Shown: piece after piece, positions 43,753-53,415 of the stretch
How positions within the stretch are numbered: position 1 is the first letter of the stretch
Layout of the letters: each line of letters opens with the position of its first letter
Assembly: GCA_001704765.1 (NCBI GenBank)
Contig: MBFK01000024.1
Location: 36,633 to 100,632, forward strand
DNA: 64,000 bases
Source of the DNA: Sinorhizobium shofinae
GTDB taxonomy: Bacteria; Pseudomonadota; Alphaproteobacteria; Rhizobiales; Rhizobiaceae
Direction: 5' to 3'
Made by a program: the position numbers and the translations under genes
The notes under the pieces: generated by a model
Database searches by the model: none
What the model was told of the DNA's origin: nothing
The model's input: only the letters and a program-made list of their open reading frames with translations

Positions 43753-44100
43753 GGGTGCCCCAAAGTGTGGAGTTGCGACCAAACCGGTCGCGGCTCTAGT
43801 CGTTTGTGCCACACGGTGCCAGGGCCTGTCTGCTCAGGATTTCGAGTCTGCCATGGCAGACCGATACGCCTCAAAACCGCGCGGCCCCTCCATGTGTGGA
43901 CGGCCGTGGAATGCAAGACTTTGTTTATGGCAGCGACCAATCAGGTTCAGTCATGTGTCCGGCCTATAACGCGGCGTCGATGCCACTGACCCTAATGACC
44001 GCGGATGGAGAGCCAATCAATTTTGCGCGCTCAAAGCGCTGGGGGACCCAGGCTTCACTCCATCCCCGGCCTAACCGGTTCGCCATCATAACTCAGTCCT
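43753..44100. other. Stretch without a recognisable gene, left of the tra remnants
   Basis: 348 bases. Short frames are present, but I recognise nothing and see no Shine-Dalgarno with a coherent protein. It may be more decayed tra DNA. Confidence 0.4.
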
Positions 44101-45010
44101 TCACTCCTCCTTCCGGCCGTCGCGGCCGAACGGGATTCCTTCAAGCGGCTGCAGGTCGAGGAAGAGCTTCACCGCTTCCTCCTCCTGTTCGAAATGATGC
44201 GCCATCGTTTGACCGCGTGTGCGATGCTCGACGATCATCGGCGCGACCTCGGTTGGCGGATTGAGGCAGATCAGCGGCCCGGTGTAGCGCAGCGCCGTCG
44301 GCACGACATTGCTGGTCGTCACCCGATCCGGCAAAGAAGAGCATATGCGTGGAATCGAAGTCCTGCTTATAGGTGAGCAAAGGGGCTTTGCCGCCCTGTC
44401 CCCACGTGCTGCGGTCATTGGGATCGAAGAGCAGCTCATGGACGATTTCCTTGTCGACGAGGTAGCACTCGTCGACGACGATCTCCCCATCGTCCTGAAA
44501 CAGTCGAGCCGCCGCCGACATCGGCAGCCAGTTGGCGTCGCCGAAGGTTCCGCGATTGGCGCGCTTCACCGGTTCGGGACGACCACGGAAATCAGAGCGG
44601 AACAGCTACGGTCATGAAGCCGACAATCGCGCCGATGACGGCAACCATGTCGAGATAGGAGAGCGCGCGGTCCCATGTGACCGCTCCACTCTCGACGGAC
44701 GGGGCGAGGCGACTAAATTCACGCAAGGCGTAGAAGCCAGTCACGGCCAGAACGCACACGAGGCTCGCCATTGCGACTGGTCTACGCCGGTGCAATGGCA
44801 GGGTCCACACCGTCAATAGCCCGGCCAGCGGCCCGAACAGAAGCGCCGGCGCAGGCCCCGCCCGCAGGAACCAGTATGCCGTCTTGCCTGAAATGCCGGC
44901 GGCCAGTTCCTGCCACCGCCAGCACCGGCAACATAGACGGCAAAGGCGCTAACAGTGACTGGCACGAGAATGATTAGAAAACTCGGATGCGGTTTGCCCT
45001 TCAATGCCAT
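44101..45010 (-). pseudogene. traG: Conjugal coupling protein TraG, decayed
   Basis: Pieces of a Ti-type TraG (VirD4-like ATPase) lie in successive frames. They are MALKGKPHPSFLIILVPVTV from 45010, LPLHRRRPVAMASLVCVLAV near 44800, PVKRANRGTFGDANWLPMSA near 44580, and NVVPTALRYTGPLICLNPPT near 44310. At least three frameshifts separate them, and the Walker B and C-terminal two-thirds are missing. Intact TraG has about 640 residues. The start overlaps the traD end, as in intact traCDG operons. Confidence 0.8.
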
Positions 45011-45482
45011 TCCGCCGTCTCCCGGATACGCACCTGAGCCGTATCCAGCGAAGGCGCCTTGAAGGCTTCCTCGCCGATGTCGCGAAGGCGCAATGCTCGG
45101 CAGAGCCCGGAGCGATCCGGGCCAGTTCGATGAGACCGCCCCGCCTTCGCCACGATCTCCCCAAGCTGGACGTTCTCCCGCGCTTGCCTCTTCCGGTCAG
45201 GTCACGTGAAACCTCCGCGTTCGTTCCAGCCCCGCTATCTGCTGGTCGACGCGCCTGAGAAGATGCGGCAGCAGGCCCTTTCTTTTCACCTTTGCGAAAT
45301 CGCGCGGCAATCTCCTCGAAGATTTGATCGACCTCCTCGTCGGCGATCTCCATTTCCGCCAGACGCGACTTCGTGGCGGCGCGGGCAAAGCGCTCGGCGG
45401 ATTTAACTATCAAAAGTCTTCTGCATTTGCGAAGCTTCTCGATCTGGGCGTCAAGATCTGAAATCGATGCTGTTGCGGCCAT
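45003..45482 (-). pseudogene. traC-traD: Conjugal transfer proteins TraC and TraD, decayed
   Basis: MAATASISDLDAQIEKLRKC and ADEEVDQIFEEIAARFRKGE match the small basic relaxosome protein TraC; its start has AAAGGA. After about 85 codons the C-terminal sequence becomes unlike TraC. A TraD-like piece follows in another frame (DRKRQARENVQLGEIVAKAG, then GEEAFKA), with a stop codon directly after its presumptive start. Order and overlaps fit a traC-traD-traG operon divergent from traA. Confidence 0.65.
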
Positions 45483-45540
45483 TCCCGGTTCCTTTCCGTG
45501 TCGCCGAGAGACGAATGATGGTGGTCATACTCACTATAAT

Positions 45541-45562
45541 AAGATAGTAAGATAGACTATCT
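45541..45562. promoter_or_regulatory. Inverted and direct TAAGATAG repeats in the traC/traA divergent region
   Basis: AAGATAGT (45541-45548) and ACTATCTT (45555-45562) are a perfect inverted pair around a second AAGATAG. The AT-rich spot lies between divergent tra operons, a likely operator or promoter position. Confidence 0.5.
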
Positions 45563-45644
45563 TGCATCTACCCGAAAACGTCGCAACCGGAATTCCGGCC
45601 GATGACCCCTTCCGGAAAAGTTCATCGGCCCTTCGGTCCGATCG

Positions 45645-45685
45645 GTTTGAGGGCGCAATATACGTCGCTGGCGCGACGTGCTCGG
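45645..45685. other. oriT: Ti/pSym-type origin of transfer (oriT)
   Basis: GAGGGCGCAATATACGTCGC followed by TGGCGCGACGT closely resembles the oriT of Ti and rhizobial plasmids (GGGCGCAATTATACGTCGCT type, RSF1010/MOBQ-like nic). ACGTCGC (45662-45668) and GCGACGT (45673-45679) form a 7-bp stem with a 4-base loop beside the presumed nic site. The position between divergent traC and traA is exactly as in Ti plasmids. Confidence 0.8.
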
Positions 45686-45702
45686 AATGTGTGGAGACGA
45701 CA

Positions 45703-48700
45703 GTGGCGATCACGTTCGTCAGAGCGCAGATGATCGGAAGGGGAGCGGGACGCAGTGTCGTCTCGGCCGCTGCCTATCGCCATCGTGCCCGTATGATGGA
45801 TGAGCAGGCCGGCACGTCCTTCAGCTTCAGGGGCGCGGCGTCTGAACTTGTCCACGAGGAACTGGCCTTGCCGGACGAGATTCCGGCCTGGCTGCGCACG
45901 GCGATCGATGGGCGTTCTGTGGCCGGTGCCAGTGAGGCGCTCTGGAATGCCGTTGATGCCTTCGAGAAGCGGGCGGACGCGCAACTCGCGCGGGAGCTCA
46001 TCATCGCACTTCCGGAAGAGCTGACGCGGGCGGAGAACATCGCACTGGTGCGGGAATTCGTCCGGGACAATTTCACGTCGAACGGAATGGTCGCAGACTG
46101 GGTCTATCACGACAACGACGGCAACCCGCATATCCATTTGATGACCGCGCTGAGGCCGCTGACGAAGGAAGGGTTCGGGCCGAAGAAGGTGGCGGTCCTG
46201 GGCGAGGACGGCGAGCCGCTGCGTGTCGTCACTCCGGACCGGCCGAACGGCAAGATCGTCTACAAGCTCTGGGCGGGCGACAAGGAAACCATGAAGGCGT
46301 GGAAGATCGCCTGGGCGGAAACGGCGAACCGGCATCTGGCGCTTGCCGGCCATGAAATCCGCCTCGACGGCCGCTCCTATGCCGAACAGGGCCTCGGCGG
46401 GATCGCACAAAAACATCTCGGGCCGGAAAAGGCGGCGCTGGCCCGCAAGGGCAGAGAGCTTTACTTCGCGCCGGCCGATCTCGCGCGGCGGCAGGAAATG
46501 GCGGACCGGCTGCTCACCGATTCCGAACTTCTGCTGAAGCAGCTCGGCAACGAACGCTCCACCTTTGACGAACGCGATATCGCCAAGGCGCTGCACCGCT
46601 ATGTCGATGATCCGACCGATTTCGCCAATATCCGGGCGCGGCTGATGGCATCGAACGACCTGGTGACGCTGAAGCCGCAGCTGTTCGATCCGCAAACGGG
46701 AAAAGCTGCGGAGCCGGCAGTCTTCACCACGCGGGATATCGTGCGCATTGAATACGACATGGCGCAGTCGGCGCAGGTTCTGTCGGAACGCAGCGGGTTC
46801 GCCATCGGTGACGAGCGTGTTGCCGAGGCCATCCGAAGCGTCGAGACGCAGGATCCGGAAAAGCCCTTCCGGCTCGATCCGGAACAGGTCGATGCCGTCC
46901 GTCAAGTCACACGCGACAATGCCATTGCCGCCGTTGTCGGTCTTGCCGGTGCTGGCAAGTCCACGCTGCTTGCCGCCGCACGCGTTGCCTGGGAAAGCGA
47001 GAGTCGCCGGGTGATCGGTGCGGCCCTTGCCGGCAAGGCGGCGGAAGGGCTGGAGGACAGTTCCGGCATCAAGTCGCGCACGCTCGCATCCTGGGAACTG
47101 GCCTGGGCGGGCGGGCGCGACACGCTCCAGCGTGGGGACGTGCTGGTGGTCGACGAGGCCGGCATGGTGTCATCGCAGCGGATGGCGCGTGTCCTGAAGG
47201 TGGTCGAAGACGCGCAGGCGAAGGTCGTTCTCGTCGGTGACGCCATGCAGCTTCAGCCGATCCAGGCGGGCGCTGCCTTCCGGGCGATCGCGGAGCGTGT
47301 CGGTTTCGCCGAACTTGCCGGCGTGCGCCGGCAGCGCGAACAATGGGCGCGTGACGCATCGCGTCTCTTCGCCCGAGGCGAGGTCGAGAAAGGTCTCGAC
47401 GTTTATGCCCAGCATGGTCGTATCGTCGAAGCGGAAACGCGCGACGAAATCATCGGTCGCATCGTCACCGACTGGTCGAAAGCGCGCCGGGAACTACCTC
47501 AGCAGTCTACCCCGGACGGAAATCCCATACGCCTCCGCGGCGACGAATTGCTCGTGCTCGCCCACACCAACGATGACGTGAAGCGGCTGAACGAGGCGCT
47601 CAGGACCGTGATGACGGGTGAGGGCGCGTTGGCAGACAGTCGCAGCTTCCAGACCGCGCGCGGGGTGCGGGAGTTCGCCGTTGGCGACCGCATCATCTTC
47701 CTTGAAAACGCCCGCTTCGTTGAGCCGCGCGCAAGGCGTCTCGGTCCGCAATATGTGAAGAACGGCATGCTCGGCACGGTTACTTCCACCGGCGACAAAC
47801 GTGGCGACACCTTGCTTACGGTGCATCTCGACAATGGCCGCGAAGTCGTCTTCAGCGAGGGCAGCTATCGCAATGTCGATCATGGCTATGCCGCCACCAT
47901 CCACAAATCGCAGGGCGCGACCGTCGACCGGACCTTCGTGCTCGCCACCGGCATGATGGACCAGCATCTGACCTATGTTTCGATGACCCGGCATCGCGAA
48001 CGCGCCGATCTCTATGCGGCGAAGGAGGACTTCGAGCCAAAGCAGGAATGGGGGAGAAAGCCGCATATCGATCATGCCGCGGGCGTTACCGGCGAGCTCA
48101 TCGAAGAAGGGGTGGCGAAATTCCGCGACGAAGAGGATGTCGAGGAAAGCCCCTATGTCGATATCAGGACCGACGATGGCGCCACACATCGCCTCTGGGG
48201 CGTTAGCTTGCCGAAGGCCCTTGAGGAGGCCGGCGTTTCCCTCGGTTACACAGTGATGCTGCGCAAGGATGGCGTCGAGCACGTGAAGGTTAACGTACCG
48301 ATGATCAACGAGAAGACCGGAGAGAAGAGTTTCGAGGAACGGGAAGTCGACCGCAATGTCTGGACGGCCAAGCAGATTGAAACCGCCGACGCTCGCCAGG
48401 AGCGTATGGAGCGGGAAAGCCATCGGCCGGAACTGTTCAGGCAGCTCGTCGCTCGCCTGTCCCGCTCCGGCGCCAAGACCACGACGCTCGATTTCGAGAG
48501 CGAGGCTGGATACCAGGCGCATGCCGACGATTTCGCGCGCCGCCGCGGGATCGACTATCTCTCCCAGGCCGCAGCCGCAATGGAGGAGGGCGTTTCGCGG
48601 CGGTGGGCCGGGATTGCGGAAAAGAGGGAGAGGCTGGCGAAGCTTTGGAAGAGGGCGAGCGTTGCGCTCGGCTTCGCGATCGAGCGGGAACGGCGCGTGT

Positions 48701-50325
48701 CCTACAATGAGGCGCGAGCCGAAACTCAACTCCTCTCGGAAGCCATCTCGAGCGGCGCGCGGTATCTGATCCCGCCCACGAAAATCTTCCTCCGGAGCGC
48801 CGATGAGGATGCGCGGCTGGCGCAGCTTTCGTCCCCGACCTGGAAGGAGCGGGAAGCGGTCCTGAGGCCGCTGCTGGAGAAGATCTATCGCGATCCGGAT
48901 GCCGCGCTTTCCGCGCTGAACGCCCTGGCCTCGGATGCCGGCAACGAACCTCGCAAGCTCGCCGACGATCTCGCCATTGCGCCGTCTCGGCTCGGTCGGC
49001 TGCGCGGTTCCGAGCTCATGGTCGAGGGCCGCATGGCACGCGACGAGCGTCGCGTCGCGACGGCGGCTCTCAAGGAATTGCTGCCGCTGGTCCGTGCCCA
49101 TGCGACCGAGTTCCGCAGAAACGCCGACCGCTTCGGCATCCGCGAGCAACAGCGCCGCGCGCATATGTCGTTGTCGATCCCGGCGATCTCGAAACAGGCG
49201 ATGGCACGCCTCGTGGAGATCGAGGCGGTGCGCAAGCAGGGCGGAGACGATGCCTACAAGACGGCCTTCGCGCTTGCCGTTGAGGACCGCTCGGTCGTCC
49301 AGGAGATCAAGGCGGTCAGCGAGGCGCTGACGGCCCGCTTTGGCTGGAGCGCCTTCACCTCGCAGGCGGATCCGGTTGCCGAATGCAACATGGTCGAGCG
49401 TATGCCGGAAGATATCATGACCGAGAGACGCGAGAAGTTGACCCGGCTGTTCGAAGCCGTGAAGCGCTTTGCCGAGGAGCAGCATCTGTCTGAGAAGAAG
49501 GATCGGTCGAAGATCGTCGCCGGCGCGAGTGTCGAGTTCGGGAAGGAGATGACATCCGTGCTACCGATGCTTGCCGCCGTGACCGAGTTCAAGGCCCCGG
49601 TCGACGAAGAGGTGCGGGACCGGGCGCTTTCCGTGGCGCACTATCGCCACCACCGGGCAGCACTCGCCAAGACGGCGATGCGCATCTGGCGCGATCCGGC
49701 GAGCGCTGTCGGGAAGATCGAGGAGCTGATCGTCAAGGGCTTTGCTGCCGAACGCATCGCCGCTGCCGTCACCAATGACCCCGCCGCCTACGGAGCGCTC
49801 CGTGGCTCCGATCGTATCATGGACCGGTTACTCGCCACCGGCCGGGAGCGGAAGGATGCACTGCAGGCAGTACCGGAAGCGGTCGCCCACCTGCGGTGGC
49901 TTGGCGCGGCCTATGTCAGCGCCCTTGATGGTGAACGCCAGGCCGTCATGGAAGAGCGCCGCCGCATGGCCGTTGCCATTCCCGGACTGTCGAAGCCTGC
50001 CGAAGAAATCCTGCAACGGCTAGCGTCCGAGATGAAGAAGGGAAGCCGAAAGCTCGACACGGTGGCCGGTTCACTCGATCCGGATATTCGCCGGGAGTTC
50101 GCGGCCGTCAGCAGGGCGCTCGACGAGCGTTTTGGCCGCAATGCCATTCTCCGCAACGAGAAGGACCTGATTAATCGCGTTCCGCCGGCGCAACGCCGAG
50201 CGTTCGAGGTGATGCAGGAGAGGCTTAAGGTGCTGCAGCAGATCGTGCGGATCGAGAGCAGTCAGAAGATCGTCTCCGAGCGCCGCGAGCGCGTCATCAA
50301 TCGGGCGCGTGGTGCCGAGCGGTAG
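45703..50325 (+). CDS. traA: TraA, MOBQ relaxase fused to TrwC/TraI-type helicase
   Basis: 1,540 residues, intact. The relaxase domain (about 1-260) begins VAITFVRAQMIGRGAGRSVV, with the histidine motif DGNPHIHLMTALRPL. The helicase part has Walker [21 protein letters not shown], Walker B VLVVDEAGMVSSQRM and GYAATIHKSQGATVDRTFVL. The long C-terminal part (about 830-1540) is helical. It nicks oriT and unwinds DNA for conjugative transfer. The GTG at 45703 is chosen because family similarity starts there and GGAG lies six bases upstream; the frame extends upstream through oriT. The length matches long rhizobial TraA proteins (about 1,540) rather than Ti TraA (about 1,100). Confidence 0.92.
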   Translation: MAITFVRAQMIGRGAGRSVVSAAAYRHRARMMDEQAGTSFSFRGAASELVHEELALPDEIPAWLRTAIDGRSVAGASEALWNAVDAFEKRADAQLARELIIALPEELTRAENIALVREFVRDNFTSNGMVADWVYHDNDGNPHIHLMTALRPLTKEGFGPKKVAVLGEDGEPLRVVTPDRPNGKIVYKLWAGDKETMKAWKIAWAETANRHLALAGHEIRLDGRSYAEQGLGGIAQKHLGPEKAALARKGRELYFAPADLARRQEMADRLLTDSELLLKQLGNERSTFDERDIAKALHRYVDDPTDFANIRARLMASNDLVTLKPQLFDPQTGKAAEPAVFTTRDIVRIEYDMAQSAQVLSERSGFAIGDERVAEAIRSVETQDPEKPFRLDPEQVDAVRQVTRDNAIAAVVGLAGAGKSTLLAAARVAWESESRRVIGAALAGKAAEGLEDSSGIKSRTLASWELAWAGGRDTLQRGDVLVVDEAGMVSSQRMARVLKVVEDAQAKVVLVGDAMQLQPIQAGAAFRAIAERVGFAELAGVRRQREQWARDASRLFARGEVEKGLDVYAQHGRIVEAETRDEIIGRIVTDWSKARRELPQQSTPDGNPIRLRGDELLVLAHTNDDVKRLNEALRTVMTGEGALADSRSFQTARGVREFAVGDRIIFLENARFVEPRARRLGPQYVKNGMLGTVTSTGDKRGDTLLTVHLDNGREVVFSEGSYRNVDHGYAATIHKSQGATVDRTFVLATGMMDQHLTYVSMTRHRERADLYAAKEDFEPKQEWGRKPHIDHAAGVTGELIEEGVAKFRDEEDVEESPYVDIRTDDGATHRLWGVSLPKALEEAGVSLGYTVMLRKDGVEHVKVNVPMINEKTGEKSFEEREVDRNVWTAKQIETADARQERMERESHRPELFRQLVARLSRSGAKTTTLDFESEAGYQAHADDFARRRGIDYLSQAAAAMEEGVSRRWAGIAEKRERLAKLWKRASVALGFAIERERRVSYNEARAETQLLSEAISSGARYLIPPTKIFLRSADEDARLAQLSSPTWKEREAVLRPLLEKIYRDPDAALSALNALASDAGNEPRKLADDLAIAPSRLGRLRGSELMVEGRMARDERRVATAALKELLPLVRAHATEFRRNADRFGIREQQRRAHMSLSIPAISKQAMARLVEIEAVRKQGGDDAYKTAFALAVEDRSVVQEIKAVSEALTARFGWSAFTSQADPVAECNMVERMPEDIMTERREKLTRLFEAVKRFAEEQHLSEKKDRSKIVAGASVEFGKEMTSVLPMLAAVTEFKAPVDEEVRDRALSVAHYRHHRAALAKTAMRIWRDPASAVGKIEELIVKGFAAERIAAAVTNDPAAYGALRGSDRIMDRLLATGRERKDALQAVPEAVAHLRWLGAAYVSALDGERQAVMEERRRMAVAIPGLSKPAEEILQRLASEMKKGSRKLDTVAGSLDPDIRREFAAVSRALDERFGRNAILRNEKDLINRVPPAQRRAFEVMQERLKVLQQIVRIESSQKIVSERRERVINRARGAER

Positions 50326-50422
50326 AATCCATGAAAGGGGTGGTCGCAGACAATACAAAAGGCGAAGGCGCTGCGGTGGGTCGCTGCGCCGGTGCCGATA
50401 TGCCCAGGTGGGCTTCGCGTAG

Positions 50423-51435
50423 TCAGCGAATCCACTCATTCCAACGCTGCAGCATCACGGCGTTCGCGTTGATCCACTCCGCATCAGGCGCGATGACGTA
50501 ATCCCGAACGTCGTCGGCTTGCGGCATCGTCCGACATCAGTGCGATGGCGTCACGGCTTGGGGGCGTGCAGGAAGCGCTTCACAGGCTTTGGCCTGGGCC
50601 GCTGGAGAATTCAGCCAGAAGGCAATCAGCTTGAGGGCGTTATCACGATGGGGCGCCCCTTTGAGAGCGCTATCAGGTCGCCGACGAGGAAGAGGCCTTG
50701 TAGGACCAGGCGATCGGCAGTCCCTCGTTCCGCATCGCCTTTGCGCGCGTCAACCAGATCTGCCCAAGCGAATACCCCCATTGCGGAACCCCTGCACGCT
50801 TTGATCGCCGGTTTTCACCAGAGCGAGACCGTGGGCCTGATCTTATCGAGCATGGCCAGCGCGCGATCGATGTCGAGCGGAAAGAGTTCATCACGGGAGA
50901 TACCGTCGGTGAGGAGCGCGGCCGCCATGACGCGCCAGGTGTCATTGAAATTTGGGAATGCGCGTTCGCACGGGAATTTCTCGGTGTCCCACATATCGGC
51001 CCAGGTCTCGGGAATGGGCTCCCCGGGTTTTCCGGTCCTGTAGGCCAAAAGCGTTGCCGTCGATTGCAGGAGTGCCCCTCCAGCGACGCAAGCGTTGGCG
51101 CTCAAGTCCTCGCAATCGGCAAACTGGCGGCAGAACTCGGTTAGGTCCTCCGTGACTTGGCGATGCGCCCTCGACGCGGCTTGTATCGCGCTATCGAGAT
51201 AGAGGTCCAAACTGACGTTTCCGGTCTTCACCATCGCCGCAGCCTTGGCACGCATTTCGGCGTTGGTCGCGACGACGGTGACGACTTCGATACCCGTCGC
51301 CTTCGTGAACGGATCTCCTTCTAGGCCCGGTCATAGGCACCGCCAGTCGAAGCGATGATGACCTGCTCGGCGGCGAGCATCGGGAGCGTCAAGGCCATGA
51401 AGGACAGAAAACCGATAATTGTCGGCTTCAGGATT
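50423..51435 (-). pseudogene. ABC transporter solute-binding protein (PotD/polyamine type), decayed
   Basis: The signal-like IIGFLSFMALTLPMLAAEQV, then VIIASTGGAYDRA, a shift, GDPFTKATGIEVVTVVATNA, and a long piece MRAKAAAMVKTGNVSLDLYL through LFPLDIDRALAMLDKIRPTV. Later frames give YSLGQIWLTRAKAMRNEGLP and finally DYVIAPDAEWINANAVMLQR with the stop at 50423. Together they are one periplasmic binding protein broken by several frameshifts and an internal loss. It lies tail-to-tail with traA. Confidence 0.75.
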
Positions 51436-51499
51436 TCTTGCGGAACGCGAAAGGAGAGGTCATGAAAGATTCCCCTTATCGGTTCAGACAATCAGGTAC

Positions 51500-52170
51500 G
51501 GAGATCGTCGGCCTCAGGAGTGGGGGCTTACGGGCATTTCGGAGATGAACCGCGCGCCCACGCTCGCTCGAACGCCACTCGTCCGCTTTGGTTGAATCTG
51601 CGGACCTGGTCCTGCTTATCGGAACACGGACCAACCAGAATGGCACCCATAATTGGCGTCAAATTCCCCCGGCGCGACGGTCGTGCACATTGATGTCGAT
51701 CCGGCTGAGGTCGGGCGCAACTATGAATCGGTTCGGTTTGTTGGCGACGCGGGAGACGCTTGCGGCCTGCGCGCGGCGCTCACCCGCTTCGACCTCATGC
51801 GGCGGCATGCGGATCGCGCGCGGCTGGAGCAGTGCATCGCCGCAACTGGAAGCGGTTCGAGCTTGACCGGCACGACGTAGCGACATCAGCCTCCCGTCCG
51901 ATACGCCCCGAGCGACTCATGGCAGAACTCCAGGAACTGCTGACTGACGACGGAACGGTTGTTACCGACGCCAGCTATTCGTCCATGTGGGTTTTGGGCC
52001 AACTGAGAGCGCCAGCGAGCGGGATGCGTTTTATCACGCCGCGCGTGCTGGCGGGGCTCGGTTGGGAAGTGCCACTCGCTATCGGCGCCAAGGTAGCCCC
52101 AACGGACAAGCCGGTCATTGCCATTGTTGGCGACGGCGGCTTTGCCCACAGTTGGGCCGAGCTTGAGACC
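51500..52170 (+). pseudogene. Thiamine-diphosphate enzyme (acetolactate-synthase-like) fragment
   Basis: VESADLVLLIGTRTNQNGTH, a shift, GATVVHIDVDPAEVGRNYES, a shift, then DGTVVTDASYSSMWVLGQLR and VIAIVGDGGFAHSWAELET. The GDGG-containing TPP-binding segment and the central domain are present, but the N-terminal third is missing. The open frame runs on into an SDR fragment at about 52170. Confidence 0.7.
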
Positions 52171-52430
52171 CAGGCGCTTTCGCGGGACTTCGGCTCCGAG
52201 CGCGTGTTCGCACGCGCTATGGGTCTGGCTGAGCCGGCGCACATCGAAGCCTTCTTCCAAGCGTTGGATGACTGCTGGGGAAAGTCCGAAATTCTGGTTT
52301 GCAACGCAGGAATATCACCGAAGGGGCCAGACGGCCCAACCCCATTCCAGGAGATCACCCTCGATGAATGGAACGCCGTCCTTTCCGTCAACACCTGACC
52401 GGGGCAATGATCGGCTGCCAGGCGGCCTTG
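52170..52430 (+). pseudogene. Short-chain dehydrogenase fragment fused to the TPP-enzyme remnant
   Basis: DFGSERVFARAMGLAEPAHI, EILVCNAGISPKGPDGPTPF and QEITLDEWNAVLSVNT are the middle of an SDR (NAG motif). After a shift LTGAMIGCQAALPGM continues. The N-terminal nucleotide-binding site and the catalytic YxxxK are absent. The join to the preceding TPP-enzyme fragment is in frame and must reflect a deletion. Confidence 0.65.
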
Positions 52431-52554
52431 CCTGGCATGGCCTGGAGGCGCTTGGCCTTTGCCGCCGCATAAAGGCAATCAGCGACCGCGTGTCAGTCGC
52501 AGCGTTTACGAATGCACCGAGAACAGATCTCAGCCATGACTCCGGCACTCTCGG

Positions 52555-52978
52555 AATCGACGTCGTCATATGCAGTCCTTACGATCCGCGACGCCTGCTC
52601 GCGTTCCTGAAGGGCATTCAAGCGAACTTGCCAGACGACTCGGGCCCAGGCGTCTCATGCGAGCCGATATACCGGCACGCGGATATCGAGATGAACGTCA
52701 CCGGGGTTCGGGTCAAGCGGAACGGACAAACCGGAAGCCTTTCCGCGCTACAGTTCAGATTGCTTCTGCATCTCATGGAAGATGCCCAATGTCGTGCACA
52801 GTCGTGGCGATCTCATCGCCGCAGGCTGGCCCTTAAAGCCGAAGTCGAGCCCCGCACCGTCGACATCCATATCGGTCACATCAGTCGCGCGCTGAACCAA
52901 TATGGGCCCGAAATCATTCGCACCGTGCGATCCGTGGGCTACTCGCTCGACGCGCTCGCTCAGCAGTTCGGAGATTAA
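52555..52978 (+). pseudogene. OmpR/PhoB-type response regulator fragment
   Basis: A receiver-like scrap (IDVVICSPYDPRRLLAFLKG) precedes a winged-helix domain: HADIEMNVTGVRVKRNGQTG, SLSALQFRLLLHLMED, VEPRTVDIHIGHISRALNQY and IIRTVRSVGYSLDALAQQFG. Between residues LMED and KAEVEPRT the true sequence (PNVVHSRGDLIAAGWPL) is in another frame, and a second indel restores the frame. Most of the receiver domain, including the phosphorylated Asp, is lost. Confidence 0.65.
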
Positions 52979-53263
52979 GTTTCCAAGTCGGCCGGGCGCG
53001 CCTTGCTCGATCACGGATAGCCGCAAGGCGCGCCCTCTGAGCAGATGAACCAGCCGTAGGAATACCTCAAACCAGAAGCCGTAATCGCTGTGTCGGCGTT
53101 CGGTCCAGGCCTCAAGCGCGCAATAAGCTGCCGCCGTTGCGGCCTCACTGCCATAGAGGCCGATCGCCGCCTCCACCGCTTCCTCCTGTTGGTGCTTCTG
53201 CCAGAAGCCATCTTTCCGGGGGCTTTGCTCCCCGGAGGCCGGGTCGTGAAAAGTTTTGGACAC
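52748..53263 (-). CDS. Hypothetical protein, possibly truncated and extended by read-through
   Basis: 171 residues from a GTG at 53263 with GGAGG upstream. The first ~72 residues (SKTFHDPASGEQSPRKDGFW; QEEAVEAAIGLYGSEAATAA; YCALEAWTERRHSDYGFWFE) look like a genuine small helical protein. The rest overlaps the antisense strand of the response-regulator fragment and is unlikely to be original. No family recognised. Confidence 0.4.
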   Translation of the reverse strand: MSKTFHDPASGEQSPRKDGFWQKHQQEEAVEAAIGLYGSEAATAAAYCALEAWTERRHSDYGFWFEVFLRLVHLLRGRALRLSVIEQGAPGRLGNLISELLSERVERVAHGSHGANDFGPILVQRATDVTDMDVDGAGLDFGFKGQPAAMRSPRLCTTLGIFHEMQKQSEL

Positions 53264-53415
53264 GCTGAACCTCCTGCCGTCCGGCGCAGGGGCTCAAGGG
53301 TTGCCGGACGTTAGAACTCAGCTTTCGCGAGCACACAGAACCGGAAGCGCGGTTCTCATCGTGCCGTCCCTGGCAAATGTGTCCCTCGTAAGCGACGACT
53401 GTTCCTTTTCCGGAA

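Noticed and set aside
47494..49485. A 663-codon open frame antisense to traA
   Set aside because: It lies entirely within the intact helicase region of traA, with no recognisable domain; a composition artefact.
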